DNA of 64,000 nt from positions 682,001 through 746,000 of the forward strand of contig NZ_JAMKCQ010000001.1 of NCBI RefSeq assembly GCF_024169515.1. The letters run 5' to 3'. Under the pieces are notes generated by a model. The model was not told the origin of the DNA, made no database searches, and saw nothing but the letters and a program-made list of their open reading frames with translations. The stretch comes from Erwinia aphidicola. GTDB taxonomy: Bacteria; Pseudomonadota; Gammaproteobacteria; Enterobacterales; Enterobacteriaceae. This document shows, piece after piece, positions 55,002-64,000 of the stretch. Every line of letters begins with the position of its first letter. Within the stretch, counting starts at the first letter, position 1. The translations under genes were made by a program, and so were the position numbers.

Positions 55002-57728
55002 ATGACCAAATACAGCCTGCGGGCACGCATGATGATCTTAATTCTGGCGCCGACGCTGATGATCGGGCTGCTGCTGTCGACGTTTTTTGTCGTCAATCGT
55101 TATAACGAGCTGCAAACCCAGCTGACCGATGCCGGGATAAATATTATCGAGCCGCTGGCCGTTTCCAGCGAATACGGTATGACCTTCCACAGCCGCGAAT
55201 CGGTGCGCCAGCTGGTCAGCCTGCTGCACCGCCGCCATTCGGATATCGTGCGCGCTATCTCAGTGTTTGATGACCACAATCAGCTGTTCGTCACCTCGAA
55301 TTATCATCAGTCCCCTGACCTGCTGCGCCTGCCGGATAACACGCCGCTGACGGCTAGATACCTGAAGCAGCGCCAGGGTAACTCCGTTATTCTGCGCACG
55401 CCGATCCTTTCTGAGAGTTACTACCCCGATGAGTCTCCGGGGCAGGACGCCAAACCGACCGGTAATCCGCTCGGCTATGTGGCGATAGAGCTCGACCTGC
55501 AGTCGGTGCGCCTGCAGCAGTATAAAGAAGTGTTTATCTCCACCCTGCTGCTGCTGCTGTGCCTGTGTATTGCGATGCTGTTTGCCTACCGCCTGATGCG
55601 CGACGTTACCGGGCCAATTCGGAATATGGTCAGTACCGTTGACCGCATTCGCCGTGGGCAGCTCGACAGCCGCGTTGAAGGCTATATGCTCGGCGAGCTG
55701 GACGTGCTGAAAAACGGCATTAACTCGATGGCGATGTCGCTGACGGCCTATCACGAAGAGATGCAGCAGAATATCGACCAGGCGACGTCCGATCTGCGCG
55801 AAACGCTGGAGCAGATGGAGATCCAGAACGTTGAGCTGGATCTGGCAAAAAAACGTGCGCAGGAGGCGGCGCGCATCAAGTCCGAGTTCCTCGCCAATAT
55901 GTCGCACGAGCTGCGCACCCCGCTCAACGGCGTCATCGGCTTTACCCGCCAGACGCTGAAAACCACTCTCAACTCGACGCAGCGCGACTACCTGCACACT
56001 ATCGAACGCTCGGCGAATAATCTGTTGAGCATCATCAATGACGTGCTCGACTTTTCCAAGCTGGAGGCGGGCAAGCTGATTCTGGAAACCATTCCGTTCC
56101 CGCTGCGCGCCACGCTGGACGAGGTGGTGGTGCTGCTGGCGCAGTCGGCGCACGATAAAGGGCTGGAGCTGACGCTGAATATTCAGAGCGACGTGCCGGA
56201 TAATGCCATCGGCGATCCGCTGCGCATGCAGCAAATCATCGTCAACCTGCTGGGCAACGCGATTAAATTTACCGAGCGCGGCAATATTGATATTCGCGTG
56301 GAAAAACGGGCGCTGAGCAATAACCGCATGGAGCTGGAAGTACAGATTCACGATAGCGGCATCGGCATTTCCGAAAAGCAGCAGTCGCAGCTGTTCCAGG
56401 CATTCCGCCAGGCCGATGCCAGCATCTCACGGCGCCACGGCGGCACCGGGCTGGGGCTGGTGATCACCCAAAAGCTGGTCAACGAAATGGGCGGTGAGAT
56501 CTCCTTCCACAGCCGCCTGAACCACGGCTCCACCTTCTGGTTCCACATTAATCTGGCGCTGAACCCCAACGCGGCAAGCGATCCGCGCCTGATGGACTGT
56601 ATTGAGGGGCAAAGCCTGGCCTACGTTGAGCCTAACGCCGCCGCCGCCAAAGCGATGATGGAGATGCTCAGCATCACGCCGATGAAAATCCACTACAGCC
56701 CAACGCTGGCCGAGCTGCCGGACCCGCACTACGATGTGCTGCTGATGGGGCTGCCGGTAGCCGATCGCCATCATCTGGAAATGACCGGTGAGCAGCTGAC
56801 GCCGATTCTGCAGCGCGCCGACAGCGTGATTATGGGCCTGCCGTTCCAGATGCAGGTGTACACCGAAGAGCTAAAAGCGCGCGGCGTGACCGCCTGCCTG
56901 ATCAAACCGATTTCGATGACGCGCCTGCTGCCGATTCTGGTCGATCACCATGCCAGAGATGTTCAGCAGTTGATTGAGCGCCCGCGCCTGCCGCTGCGGG
57001 TGATGGCGGTTGACGATAACCCAGCCAACCTCAAGCTGATTGGCGCTCTTCTCGAAGAGCAGGTGGCGCACATTGTCCTGTGTGATAGCGGCGAAGCGGC
57101 GATCAAGCAGGCCCGGCTTCAGCATCTCGACATTATTCTGATGGATATTCAGATGCCGGAAATTGACGGCATCCGCGCCAGTGAAGAGATCCGCGCCCTG
57201 CCGCAGCACGCGAATACGCCGATTGTCGCCGTGACCGCGCACGCGCTGGATGGTGAACGCGAACAGCTGATTAAAGCGGGGATGAATGACTATCTTGCCA
57301 AGCCGATCGACGAGAAAAAACTCAGCCGCCTGCTGGCGCGCTATTCGCCGAGTGCGCGCCAGGCGCTGCCGCCGGTGATTGAGGTCCCGGCGTCCCTCGA
57401 CTGGGCGCTGGCGCTGCGCCAGGCTGCTAATAAGCCCGACCTTGCCCGCGATCTGCTGCAGATGCTGGTGGATTTTCTGCCGGAAGTGCAGTCGCTGATC
57501 GACCAGTATATTGGCGAAAATAATATCCCGGCGCTGCGCGATATCATCCATAAGCTGCACGGCAGCGCCAGCTACAGCGGCGTGCCGCGCATGAAACAGC
57601 TCTGCCTGCAGCTGGAGCAAAATCTGCGGCACCATGAGGATATCAGCGCCGTTGAGCCTGAGCTGTTTGAGCTACTGGATGAGATGCAGAATGTGGCGAG
57701 ACTGGCAACGGAACGCTTAAAACATTAG
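55002..57728 (+). CDS. barA: Hybrid sensor histidine kinase BarA
   Basis: Tripartite kinase that phosphorylates UvrY in response to short-chain carboxylates and so switches on csrB. 908 residues: TM1 10-31, periplasmic sensor about 32-175, TM2 178-197, HAMP, HisKA with H302 in [11 protein letters not shown], ATPase ([26 protein letters not shown]), pseudo-receiver about 535-650, receiver with D715 in [13 protein letters not shown] and K767, HPt with H850 in [13 protein letters not shown]. All phosphorelay residues are intact. H302 is at the E. coli position. Confidence 0.96.
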   Translation: MTKYSLRARMMILILAPTLMIGLLLSTFFVVNRYNELQTQLTDAGINIIEPLAVSSEYGMTFHSRESVRQLVSLLHRRHSDIVRAISVFDDHNQLFVTSNYHQSPDLLRLPDNTPLTARYLKQRQGNSVILRTPILSESYYPDESPGQDAKPTGNPLGYVAIELDLQSVRLQQYKEVFISTLLLLLCLCIAMLFAYRLMRDVTGPIRNMVSTVDRIRRGQLDSRVEGYMLGELDVLKNGINSMAMSLTAYHEEMQQNIDQATSDLRETLEQMEIQNVELDLAKKRAQEAARIKSEFLANMSHELRTPLNGVIGFTRQTLKTTLNSTQRDYLHTIERSANNLLSIINDVLDFSKLEAGKLILETIPFPLRATLDEVVVLLAQSAHDKGLELTLNIQSDVPDNAIGDPLRMQQIIVNLLGNAIKFTERGNIDIRVEKRALSNNRMELEVQIHDSGIGISEKQQSQLFQAFRQADASISRRHGGTGLGLVITQKLVNEMGGEISFHSRLNHGSTFWFHINLALNPNAASDPRLMDCIEGQSLAYVEPNAAAAKAMMEMLSITPMKIHYSPTLAELPDPHYDVLLMGLPVADRHHLEMTGEQLTPILQRADSVIMGLPFQMQVYTEELKARGVTACLIKPISMTRLLPILVDHHARDVQQLIERPRLPLRVMAVDDNPANLKLIGALLEEQVAHIVLCDSGEAAIKQARLQHLDIILMDIQMPEIDGIRASEEIRALPQHANTPIVAVTAHALDGEREQLIKAGMNDYLAKPIDEKKLSRLLARYSPSARQALPPVIEVPASLDWALALRQAANKPDLARDLLQMLVDFLPEVQSLIDQYIGENNIPALRDIIHKLHGSASYSGVPRMKQLCLQLEQNLRHHEDISAVEPELFELLDEMQNVARLATERLKH

Positions 57729-57746
57729 CCGCGGGTTGGTCATAGC

Positions 57747-57766
57747 GGGTCAGGCATACCTGACCC
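57747..57766. repeat. Palindromic repeat between barA and garK
   Basis: GGGTCAGGCATACCTGACCC, one central base different from the perfect palindrome at 13152. Confidence 0.65.
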
Positions 57767-57804
57767 CAACGGAATTTCCCGCACGCCAGCGGGCGAGGTC
57801 ACCA

Positions 57805-58947
57805 TTAACCAATATGCATCCCAATAGCTAGCGTGGCGGCGATATTGCGCGCGGCGATACGCACATTTTCTGCCGCTTCGTCCAGCGCCTCCTGCAGGCT
57901 GCAGATGCGGTAGATCACGCTGAATACCGCGTCCAGCCCGTGCTGATGCACCACGCCCGCATCCTGCGTCAGGCTGCCAGCAATGGCGATCGTCGGTATG
58001 TGATAGCGCTTAGCCACCCGCGCCACGCCAATCGGGACTTTACCGTGAATAGTCTGGCTGTCGATACGCCCTTCGCCGGTGATCACCAGCGTGGCATCCT
58101 GCACCAGTGCATCCAGACCTAAGGCATCAGTAACAATCTCAATGCCCGGGCGCAGGGTGGCCTGACAGAACGCGAGCAGCCCTGCGCCCATCCCCCCTGC
58201 TGCGCCGCCGCCCGCCACGCTTAACACGTCACACTGCAGGTCACGCTGAATAATGCGGGCAAACTGCGCCAGCGCTTCATCCAGCTGTTTCACCTGCTGC
58301 GGCGATGCCCCTTTTTGCGGGCCAAATACCGCCGATGCCCCCGTCTCTCCAAGCAGCGGATTGGTCACATCACAGGCGACGTCGATACGGCAGCTTTTGA
58401 TACGCGCATCGAATTCACTGAGGTTAATCGAATCCAGCTGCGCCAGCGCCGCGCCACCGTAAGCCACGGGCTTACCGCTGGCGTCGAGTAATTTAGCCCC
58501 CAGCGCCTGCACCATTCCCGCGCCGCCGTCATTGGTGGCGCTGCCGCCAATACCAATAATCAGGCGCTCGACCCCCTTATCCAGCGCATCGCGGATCAGC
58601 TCGCCGGTACCCCAGCTGGTGGCGTGCAGCGCATCACGCCGATCGGCAGGCACCTGCTCCAGCCCGCTGGCGGCGGCCATTTCGATAATCGCGCAGCAGC
58701 CGTCGCCGGACAGCCCGTAAAAGGCATCAACCGGCGTGCCCAGCGGACCGGTAACGCGCAGTGGAATAATACGGCCCCCCGTAGCAGCAACCATGGCGTC
58801 AACGGTGCCTTCACCACCATCGGCGACGGGCAGTTTGACGTAGTGTGCATCGGGAAAGATGTCGCGAAAACCCAGTTCGATTTGGGTGGCAACCTGTAAC
58901 GCAGAGAGGCTTTCTTTATAGGAATCCGGGGCGATAACGATTTTCAT
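57805..58947 (-). CDS. garK: Glycerate kinase
   Basis: Phosphorylates D-glycerate to 2-phosphoglycerate, feeding glucarate/galactarate or glyoxylate carbon into glycolysis. 380 residues of the GarK/GlxK family: MKIVIAPDSYKESLSALQVA, PVADGGEGTVDAMVAATGG, GIGGSATNDGGAGMVQALGA, TGEGRIDSQTIHGKVPIGVA. In E. coli the barA-yqcA interval holds glucarate genes (gudPXD); here only a kinase is present, so this may be a reduced remnant of such a cluster. GarK versus GlxK is not resolvable by eye. Confidence 0.88.
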   Translation of the reverse strand: MKIVIAPDSYKESLSALQVATQIELGFRDIFPDAHYVKLPVADGGEGTVDAMVAATGGRIIPLRVTGPLGTPVDAFYGLSGDGCCAIIEMAAASGLEQVPADRRDALHATSWGTGELIRDALDKGVERLIIGIGGSATNDGGAGMVQALGAKLLDASGKPVAYGGAALAQLDSINLSEFDARIKSCRIDVACDVTNPLLGETGASAVFGPQKGASPQQVKQLDEALAQFARIIQRDLQCDVLSVAGGGAAGGMGAGLLAFCQATLRPGIEIVTDALGLDALVQDATLVITGEGRIDSQTIHGKVPIGVARVAKRYHIPTIAIAGSLTQDAGVVHQHGLDAVFSVIYRICSLQEALDEAAENVRIAARNIAATLAIGMHIG

Positions 58948-58986
58948 AAGTTATCCATCAGGTTGGCGGTGGGGCACCATTGGCAC

Positions 58987-59017
58987 GGGCCGACCGAAAA
59001 AGATGATCGGCCCCTAC
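58987..59017. repeat. REP-like repeat between yqcA and garK
   Basis: GGGCCGACC, short loop, GATCGGCCC then CTAC. A single-hairpin relative of the unit at 51185. Confidence 0.65.
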
Positions 59018-59031
59018 AGATACGGCATACT

Positions 59032-59481
59032 TTATCCGATCAGCTTAGCCCACTGCTCAACCCACGGGGAGGTGACCTCCTCCGGTTCCGGATTTTCGCA
59101 GGCATCCACCGTCAGCATCTCGCCGACGCGCTGCGCGCCGTGCTCCTGCAGCAGTTCAGCAAACTTTTTACCGCCGCCGCAGAAATCGTCGTAGCTGCTG
59201 TCGCCCAGCGCAATCACGCCGTAGCGCAGCCCTGGCTGGTGGCCGAGCTTATCTTTAATCGCGTGGAAGAGCGGCGCGATGCTGTCCGGCAGATCGCCCT
59301 GCCCGGTGGTCGAGGTGATCACCAGCACCACTTTATCCGCGTAGTGCTGCCACTCTTCCAGCGTTGCATCTTCATATATCTTGACCTGATGCCCGGCTTC
59401 AAGCAGCAGAGTTTCGGACTCTTCGGCGACCAACAGTGCGTTACCGTAAACCGTGCCAACAAAAATGCCTACCTCAGCCAT
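59032..59481 (-). CDS. yqcA: Flavodoxin YqcA
   Basis: Short FMN-binding flavodoxin; electron carrier of unknown partner. 149 residues: [15 protein letters not shown] phosphate loop, [33 protein letters not shown]. 14 bp after truC, in the yqcC-truC-yqcA operon. Confidence 0.94.
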   Translation of the reverse strand: MAEVGIFVGTVYGNALLVAEESETLLLEAGHQVKIYEDATLEEWQHYADKVVLVITSTTGQGDLPDSIAPLFHAIKDKLGHQPGLRYGVIALGDSSYDDFCGGGKKFAELLQEHGAQRVGEMLTVDACENPEPEEVTSPWVEQWAKLIG

Positions 59482-59495
59482 ACCCTCTCTCCTTA

Positions 59496-60281
59496 TCAGA
59501 ACTCAATTTTCTCACTATCCTGCGGGCTTTCAGCAGCAAACTCAACCCGGGGGATATGCGGGAGCGTGTTTTGCCAGCCGCAGTGCGTCATCGCGCGCTG
59601 CCATACTGCATCCAGCCCGGCTCGTAACAGCAGCGGCTCGCCGCTCACCGGATGGTTCAGGCGCAGCTCGCTGGCATGCAGCATCAGGCGATTCATAGCA
59701 AAGTTGGCTGCCGCTGAGCGGTTCTGCTTCAGGTCGCCATGGGCGCTGTCGCCGATAATCGGATGACGCAGATGCCTCATATGACGGCGTAGCTGATGCT
59801 TGCGCCCCGACTCCGGCAGCATTTCCACCAGCGAATAGCGCGTGGTGGCGTAAGGTCCGACCGCGACCGGCAGCTCTGCCGTTGCCACTCCGCGCCAGTG
59901 GGTTACCGCAGGCTGCGGGGCTTTTTCCGGCTGGCTAAACTTGTCGGCGATTTTATCCAGCTCTTCGGTCAGCGGATAGTCGAGCGTCTCTTCGCCCTCC
60001 AGCCAGCCGCGCACCACGGCATGATAGGTTTTTTGTATTTTATGCTGTTCAAACTGCTGCGACAGCAGGCGCGCCACCTCGCTGGACAGCGCCATCAGCA
60101 GCACGCCGGATGTTGGGCGATCGAGCCGGTGTACTGTGAAAACATGCTGGCCAATCTGGTCGCGCACGGTCTGCATCACAAACACGGTTTCATGGCGGTC
60201 GAGCCAGCTACGGTGCACCAGCCAGCCCGAGGGTTTGTTTACCGCAACCAGCCACTCATCCTGATAAATAATCTCCAGCAT
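59496..60281 (-). CDS. truC: tRNA pseudouridine(65) synthase TruC
   Basis: Makes pseudouridine 65 in tRNA. 261 residues, RluA family; [11 protein letters not shown], catalytic Asp54 in [33 protein letters not shown]. The ATG overlaps the yqcC stop by 1 bp. Confidence 0.95.
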   Translation of the reverse strand: MLEIIYQDEWLVAVNKPSGWLVHRSWLDRHETVFVMQTVRDQIGQHVFTVHRLDRPTSGVLLMALSSEVARLLSQQFEQHKIQKTYHAVVRGWLEGEETLDYPLTEELDKIADKFSQPEKAPQPAVTHWRGVATAELPVAVGPYATTRYSLVEMLPESGRKHQLRRHMRHLRHPIIGDSAHGDLKQNRSAAANFAMNRLMLHASELRLNHPVSGEPLLLRAGLDAVWQRAMTHCGWQNTLPHIPRVEFAAESPQDSEKIEF

Positions 60282-60607
60282 TAGTTGGGCGACTCGAACA
60301 GCTGATCAAAAGCGTTTAAGCGGTGCAGCAGCGCGGCGCGCTGCGGAATTTCGCCCTCCAGCCAGACTTCATAGTAGGGGGCGATGGCCAGCGCAACGGG
60401 CAGAGGTGCAGCCGCATCCAGCAGGGCCTGCATACGTGGCAGGAACACCCACTGCAGCCACTGCAGCGGCGTCATGGTGTCAAGGCAGAAAGGTTCAGTG
60501 CTGGTAAAAGCTTCGCTGTTAGGCGCAACGGATTGCCATAGCCCCGCCTGTTTAAGCAACGATTCAATTGCCAGTAATCGTTCCTGAATCTGTTGTTCAC
60601 GGCTCAT
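60281..60607 (-). CDS. yqcC: YqcC family protein
   Basis: Conserved small cytoplasmic protein of unknown function, 108 residues (E. coli 109), with FCLDTMTPLQWLQWVFLPRMQALLD typical of the DUF446/YqcC fold. First gene of yqcC-truC-yqcA; csrB ends 70 bp upstream on the same strand. Confidence 0.92.
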   Translation of the reverse strand: MSREQQIQERLLAIESLLKQAGLWQSVAPNSEAFTSTEPFCLDTMTPLQWLQWVFLPRMQALLDAAAPLPVALAIAPYYEVWLEGEIPQRAALLHRLNAFDQLFESPN

Positions 60608-60677
60608 AGGGATCTCCCACTGTGGTTAAGGGCGCAGAGCATAGCATTCACACGCTGCTCAGTGAAAAGTATGCACG

Positions 60678-60708
60678 AAAAAAAGGGGCACTGTATTAAC
60701 AGTGCCCC
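60678..60708 (-). terminator. csrB terminator
   Basis: 10-bp perfect stem with loop ATTA or TAAT, then seven T; sequence close to the end of E. coli csrB. Confidence 0.9.
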
Positions 60709-61020
60709 CGGTTCGTTCGCAGCTTTCCAGCTACCTTTATGCTCCCTGCTCTTCCTTGAAAACTGTTCCTGTGCTCTCCTGAGCAAACATCATCCTGATG
60801 TTATCCGTTCACTTCCCTGCTAGCCGTCTTCCTGTACGGTTCACGTTCTCCTTCCTGGAGGTGTCCATTACCTCATCCTGAGGTTTCCCTGCTTCAATCC
60901 CGAAGCCTGTCCCTGCGACATCATCCTGATGGGTCCAACTCATTCCATGAGTACGTCACTCCTTGACGTTAATCCTGTTCCTGAATGCCCTTCCGATGAG
61001 GTAATTCTGCCTGATTGTCA
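60678..61020 (-). ncRNA. csrB: CsrB regulatory RNA
   Basis: Sponge RNA that binds many CsrA dimers. Leftward transcript of about 340 nt between syd and yqcC, the E. coli csrB locus. I count about 23 GGA motifs, many in small hairpin loops of the CAGGAT(G) type (for example TCATCCTGA at 60791, 60875 and 60923 read on the plus strand). Ends with GGGGCACTGT / ACAGTGCCCC (60685-60708) and seven T. The 5' end near 61020 is approximate. No protein-coding frame is supported. Confidence 0.93.
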
Positions 61021-61205
61021 TAAGCAAACAAGATACTTCTCACGGCTTTTTGTGGCATAAGCTTAAGATAATTCGCAACAATCTGGCTAACTTAATGATC
61101 TACAATATTTTTACATTTGAATGCTAGCAGACATTAAGTTCATTCGTAGCGATCTCTCACAACCTTTGTGAGAGATCTCGCACAGGACGGGCAGAGAAAA
61201 GCGCA
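61021..61205. other. csrB promoter region, no gene
   Basis: 185 bp between csrB and the 3' end of syd, AT-rich, containing the UvrY-type box. No protein gene. Confidence 0.6.
61167..61184 (-). promoter_or_regulatory. UvrY/GacA-type box upstream of csrB
   Basis: TGTGAGAGATCTCGCACA, an 18-bp near-perfect palindrome close to the GacA/UvrY consensus TGTAAG-N6-CTTACA, about 150 bp upstream of the csrB start, the distance seen in E. coli. A half-like GATCTCTCACAA lies just beside it (61151). Confidence 0.78.
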
Positions 61206-61757
61206 TTACAGGCCATTAAGCGGCTGTAAATGAATAAGAAAGTTCTGAAGAGATGGGGCGAGAATCTGACGTTTTTGCGTGCCCAACTGCTCAAGGATCA
61301 CTTCGCCGCTCAAATTACACACCGACACCACTTCCAGCTCAGAGTCTGTTGTGGCGACAAATAAAGTCGGGGAGTGCTTCAGCCGACGCTTCATGACCAG
61401 ATGACCAATCAGGTTCTCCTGCACGCGCTGAAAATCATCTTCACTCCAGACCTGTACCAAAGACACGCGCTGACCGGAAAAAGTTCCCGACATATCTGCG
61501 GCAAATTGTGCGGTATAAAAGCCGCTAACGGACGGCTGCAGCTGGATATCCAGCGCACGCTCTACCGACTCCAGATTTTTGGCCAGCGTAAATGGCTGCG
61601 GCTGCCACCAAACGGCATCGCCCTGCGTAGCCACGACACACGGCGAAGGGATGCCAAGCAGCTCCTCGCTGGCGGGAAGGTGGCCGCTCTCTTGCTGCCA
61701 GAGGTCACAGTAGCGTTGGCTAAAATCGCGTAGTGCCTGGGCGGTTTCTTCGATCAT
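61206..61757 (-). CDS. syd: SecY-interacting protein Syd
   Basis: Soluble protein that binds SecY and monitors translocon integrity. 183 residues (E. coli 181): [65 protein letters not shown]. Divergent from queF. Confidence 0.94.
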   Translation of the reverse strand: MIEETAQALRDFSQRYCDLWQQESGHLPASEELLGIPSPCVVATQGDAVWWQPQPFTLAKNLESVERALDIQLQPSVSGFYTAQFAADMSGTFSGQRVSLVQVWSEDDFQRVQENLIGHLVMKRRLKHSPTLFVATTDSELEVVSVCNLSGEVILEQLGTQKRQILAPSLQNFLIHLQPLNGL

Positions 61758-61873
61758 TCTTTTTTCACTCTTAGCTGGCTGGGTTACACTTACAGGCCAT
61801 TGTAGCCTGAATGCTAATCAGGCTAACGAATTCGTCATCTCGCCTGTCCCGACGGGCGCAATAAGGTATCAGC

Positions 61874-62719
61874 ATGTCTTCATACGACCATCATCAGGCA
61901 CTGGAAGGCCTGACACTGGGGAAACCCACAGAATACCACGACAGCTATCAGCCTGCGCTGCTACAGGCAGTGCCGCGTAGCCTGAATCGTGAACCGCTGG
62001 GGCTCTATCCGGATACCCTGCCGTTCACCGGAGCCGATATCTGGACGCTGTACGAGCTCTCCTGGCTCAACAGCAAAGGGCTGCCGCAGGTGGCGGTGGG
62101 TGAAGTGGCGCTGGATGCCGACAGCGTGAACCTGATCGAGTCGAAAAGCTTTAAGCTCTACCTCAACAGCTTTAACCAGACAAAATTTGCCGACTGGGGC
62201 GAAGTGCGTCAGACGCTGGAGCGCGATCTCAGTGCCTGCGCCGCAGGCAAGGTCAGCGTGGCTCTGTTCCGCTTGCAGGAAATTGAAGGGCAGCCCATTG
62301 GCCATTTCGACGGCAGCTGTATTGATGAGCAGGACATCGTGATTGATGATTATCAGTTCAATGCTGACTACCTGCGCGACGCGGCCGCTGGGGAGATCGT
62401 GGAAGAGCAGCTGGTGAGCCACCTGCTAAAATCTAATTGCCTGATCACTAATCAACCCGACTGGGGTTCGGTGCAGATCAGCTATCGCGGCCCGCGCATT
62501 CAGCGCGAAGCCCTGCTGCGTTACCTGGTCTCATTCCGCCATCACAATGAGTTTCACGAGCAGTGCGTAGAGCGTATTTTCAGCGATATTCTGCGCTACT
62601 GCCAGCCGGAAAGCCTGAGCGTTTACGCGCGCTACACGCGCCGCGGCGGGCTGGATATCAACCCGTGGCGCACCAATGGCCAATTCAAGCCGGGACGCTC
62701 GCGCCTGGTTCGCCAGTAA
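61874..62719 (+). CDS. queF: NADPH-dependent 7-cyano-7-deazaguanine reductase QueF
   Basis: Reduces preQ0 to preQ1 in queuosine synthesis. 281 residues, long (YqcD) type; [17 protein letters not shown], catalytic Cys189 in [45 protein letters not shown]. Confidence 0.96.
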   Translation: MSSYDHHQALEGLTLGKPTEYHDSYQPALLQAVPRSLNREPLGLYPDTLPFTGADIWTLYELSWLNSKGLPQVAVGEVALDADSVNLIESKSFKLYLNSFNQTKFADWGEVRQTLERDLSACAAGKVSVALFRLQEIEGQPIGHFDGSCIDEQDIVIDDYQFNADYLRDAAAGEIVEEQLVSHLLKSNCLITNQPDWGSVQISYRGPRIQREALLRYLVSFRHHNEFHEQCVERIFSDILRYCQPESLSVYARYTRRGGLDINPWRTNGQFKPGRSRLVRQ

Positions 62720-62780
62720 TCTCCGGTTTATCTCTGTTAATCTGTTGTTAAATCAAAGGCGAAAAGGCTAATCTGGACAC

Positions 62781-62802
62781 GGGCAGCAGCAGCACGCTGC
62801 CC
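62781..62802 (+). terminator. Hairpin after queF
   Basis: GGGCAGC (62781-62787) / GCTGCCC (62796-62802), 8-base loop; no T run directly after. Weak terminator or leader structure of ppnN. Confidence 0.35.
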
Positions 62803-62874
62803 AGGGAAATTTTGCCCCGTTGACCGCCATATCACGGGGTTACTGCACACCCAGGCGGGTGTAAAGGAGTTCAC

Positions 62875-64000
62875 TTGATTACACATATCAGCCCTCTTGG
62901 CTCGATGGACCTGCTTTCACAACTGGAAGTCGACATGCTGAAGCGCACGGCCAGCAGTGATCTCTACCAGCTGTTTCGTAACTGCTCACTCGCCGTGCTC
63001 AACTCCGGTAGCCAAACCGACAGCAGCCATGAGCTGCTCTCCCGCTTCGAAAGTTTTGATATCAACGTGTTGCGCCGTGAGCGCGGCGTCAAACTGGAGC
63101 TGATCAACCCGCCGGAAGAGGCGTTTGTTGATGGCCGGATTATCCGTGCGCTGCAGGCTAACCTGTTTGCCGTACTGCGCGACATCCTGTTCGTCAACGG
63201 CCAGATCGATCAAGCCGGTCGCTTCCAGCGGCTGAAAATTGAAGATCCGGTTCATCTCACCAACCTGGTATTCTCCATTCTGCGCAATGCGCGCGCGCTG
63301 CTCGTCGGCGAAGAGCCGAACACCGTAGTGTGCTGGGGTGGTCACTCGATTAACGCCGTGGAATATCAGTACTGCCGCACCGTTGGTGCCCAGCTCGGCC
63401 TGCGCGAACTGAATATCTGCACCGGTTGCGGACCGGGCGTGATGGAAGCGCCGATGAAAGGGGCCGCCGTCGGCCACGCCCAGCAGCGCTACAGAGAGGG
63501 CCGCTTTATTGGCCTGACCGAGCCGTCAATTATCGCCGCCGAGCCGCCAAACCCGCTGGTTAACGAGCTGATCATCATGCCGGACATTGAAAAACGTCTG
63601 GAAGCCTTTGTACGCATGGCGCACGGCATCATTATCTTCCCGGGCGGCGTAGGTACGGCGGAAGAGCTGCTCTACCTGCTGGGTATATTGATGAACCCGC
63701 ATAACCATGACCAGGTGCTGCCGCTGATCCTCACCGGGCCGAAAGAGAGCGCCGATTACTTTAAGGTGCTGGACGAATTTATCGCCAGCACCTTGGGTGA
63801 TGAGGCGCGTAAACACTACACCATCATTATCGATGATGCGGCGGAAGTGGCGCGGCTGATGAAGAAAGCGATGCCGAAGGTGAAAGAGCATCGCCGCGAA
63901 ACCGGCGACGCCTACAGCTTTAACTGGGCGTTGCGTATTGCTCCTGACCTGCAGATGCCGTTTATGCCGAGCCATGAAAATATGGCAAATCTTAACCTGT
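62875..64000 (+). CDS. ppnN: Pyrimidine/purine nucleotide 5'-monophosphate nucleosidase PpnN (3' part outside the window)
   Basis: Cleaves nucleoside monophosphates to base and ribose-5-phosphate; activated by (p)ppGpp in E. coli, so functionally linked to RelA here. Start is TTG at 62875 with AAAGGAG five bases upstream; the frame gives [20 protein letters not shown], the E. coli YgdH N-terminus. LOG-family motif [36 protein letters not shown]. About 375 of roughly 454 codons are present, ending at the window edge. Confidence 0.95.
   Translation, partial: MITHISPLGSMDLLSQLEVDMLKRTASSDLYQLFRNCSLAVLNSGSQTDSSHELLSRFESFDINVLRRERGVKLELINPPEEAFVDGRIIRALQANLFAVLRDILFVNGQIDQAGRFQRLKIEDPVHLTNLVFSILRNARALLVGEEPNTVVCWGGHSINAVEYQYCRTVGAQLGLRELNICTGCGPGVMEAPMKGAAVGHAQQRYREGRFIGLTEPSIIAAEPPNPLVNELIIMPDIEKRLEAFVRMAHGIIIFPGGVGTAEELLYLLGILMNPHNHDQVLPLILTGPKESADYFKVLDEFIASTLGDEARKHYTIIIDDAAEVARLMKKAMPKVKEHRRETGDAYSFNWALRIAPDLQMPFMPSHENMANLNL

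Noticed and set aside
55260..56351. 363-codon leftward frame inside barA
   Set aside because: Gln/His/Arg-rich shadow of barA with no ribosome site.
60593..60823. Small open frames over the csrB 3' end
   Set aside because: Explained by the RNA gene and its terminator; no start signals.
60700..61010. Recurring TCCTG/TCATCCTGA motifs that could suggest a short-repeat array
   Set aside because: They are the GGA hairpin loops of csrB; spacing is irregular and the terminator and locus fit CsrB.

Overview
The window is a core-genome stretch of a gammaproteobacterium of the order Enterobacterales. The order rimM-rpsP-ffh-ypjD-yfjD-luxS-gshA-yqaA-yqaB-tRNAs-csrA-alaS-recX-recA-pncC, then mutS / rpoS-nlpD-pcm-surE-truD-ispF-ispD-ftsB-ygbE-cysC-cysN-cysD, iap, cysHIJ, queD, queE, eno-pyrG-mazG-relA-rlmD, barA, yqcA-truC-yqcC-csrB-syd, queF-ppnN follows E. 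coli closely. Differences from E. coli point to an Erwinia/Pantoea-like relative: cysG fused to the cysDNC operon, no mazEF, no cas genes beside iap, glycerate kinase beside barA, and a compact mutS-rpoS junction. The genus is an inference.

Layout. 1-4.6 kb: translation and secretion genes (rimM, rpsP, ffh) and two membrane proteins. 4.6-8 kb: luxS, the sRNA micA, gshA and the yqaA-yqaB pair. 8-9 kb: tRNA-Ser(GCT) plus four identical tRNA-Arg(ACG) genes and a truncated tRNA 3' end. 9.3-17.5 kb: csrA, alaS, recX, recA with a textbook LexA box, pncC, tam, mltB and a small secreted RcnB-like protein. 17.5-18.7 kb is a scar-like region holding an orphan 55-codon gene and a broken IS3-family orfA. 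18.7-30 kb: mutS converging on rpoS, then the long leftward nlpD-pcm-surE // truD-ispF-ispD-ftsB-ygbE series. 30-40 kb: sulfate assimilation (cysGDNC, cysHIJ) with iap and a YciI-like gene between. 40-47 kb: queD, a divergent LysR / degenerate metallo-beta-lactamase-fold pair, queE, a chemoreceptor and an O-acyltransferase. 47-64 kb: eno, pyrG, mazG, relA, rlmD, barA, garK, yqcA-truC-yqcC, the sRNA csrB, syd, queF and the start of ppnN.

Three themes stand out. (1) A small AT-rich cassette between surE and truD encodes a secreted protein with a polymorphic-toxin-type C-terminal domain, followed 9 bp later by an Imm8-like immunity protein. It looks like a horizontally acquired toxin-immunity module that splits an operon joined in E. 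coli. (2) Most parts of the BarA-UvrY-CsrB-CsrA circuit are here: csrA, barA, csrB with about 23 GGA motifs, and a GacA/UvrY-type box upstream of csrB; uvrY itself is not. (3) A family of GTAG-tipped palindromic intergenic repeats (REP/REPIN type) occupies at least eight gaps, including the place where mazEF would be and the gap between iap/yciI-like and cysH.

All positions were read by eye; family names rest on motif recognition and synteny, not on database searches.
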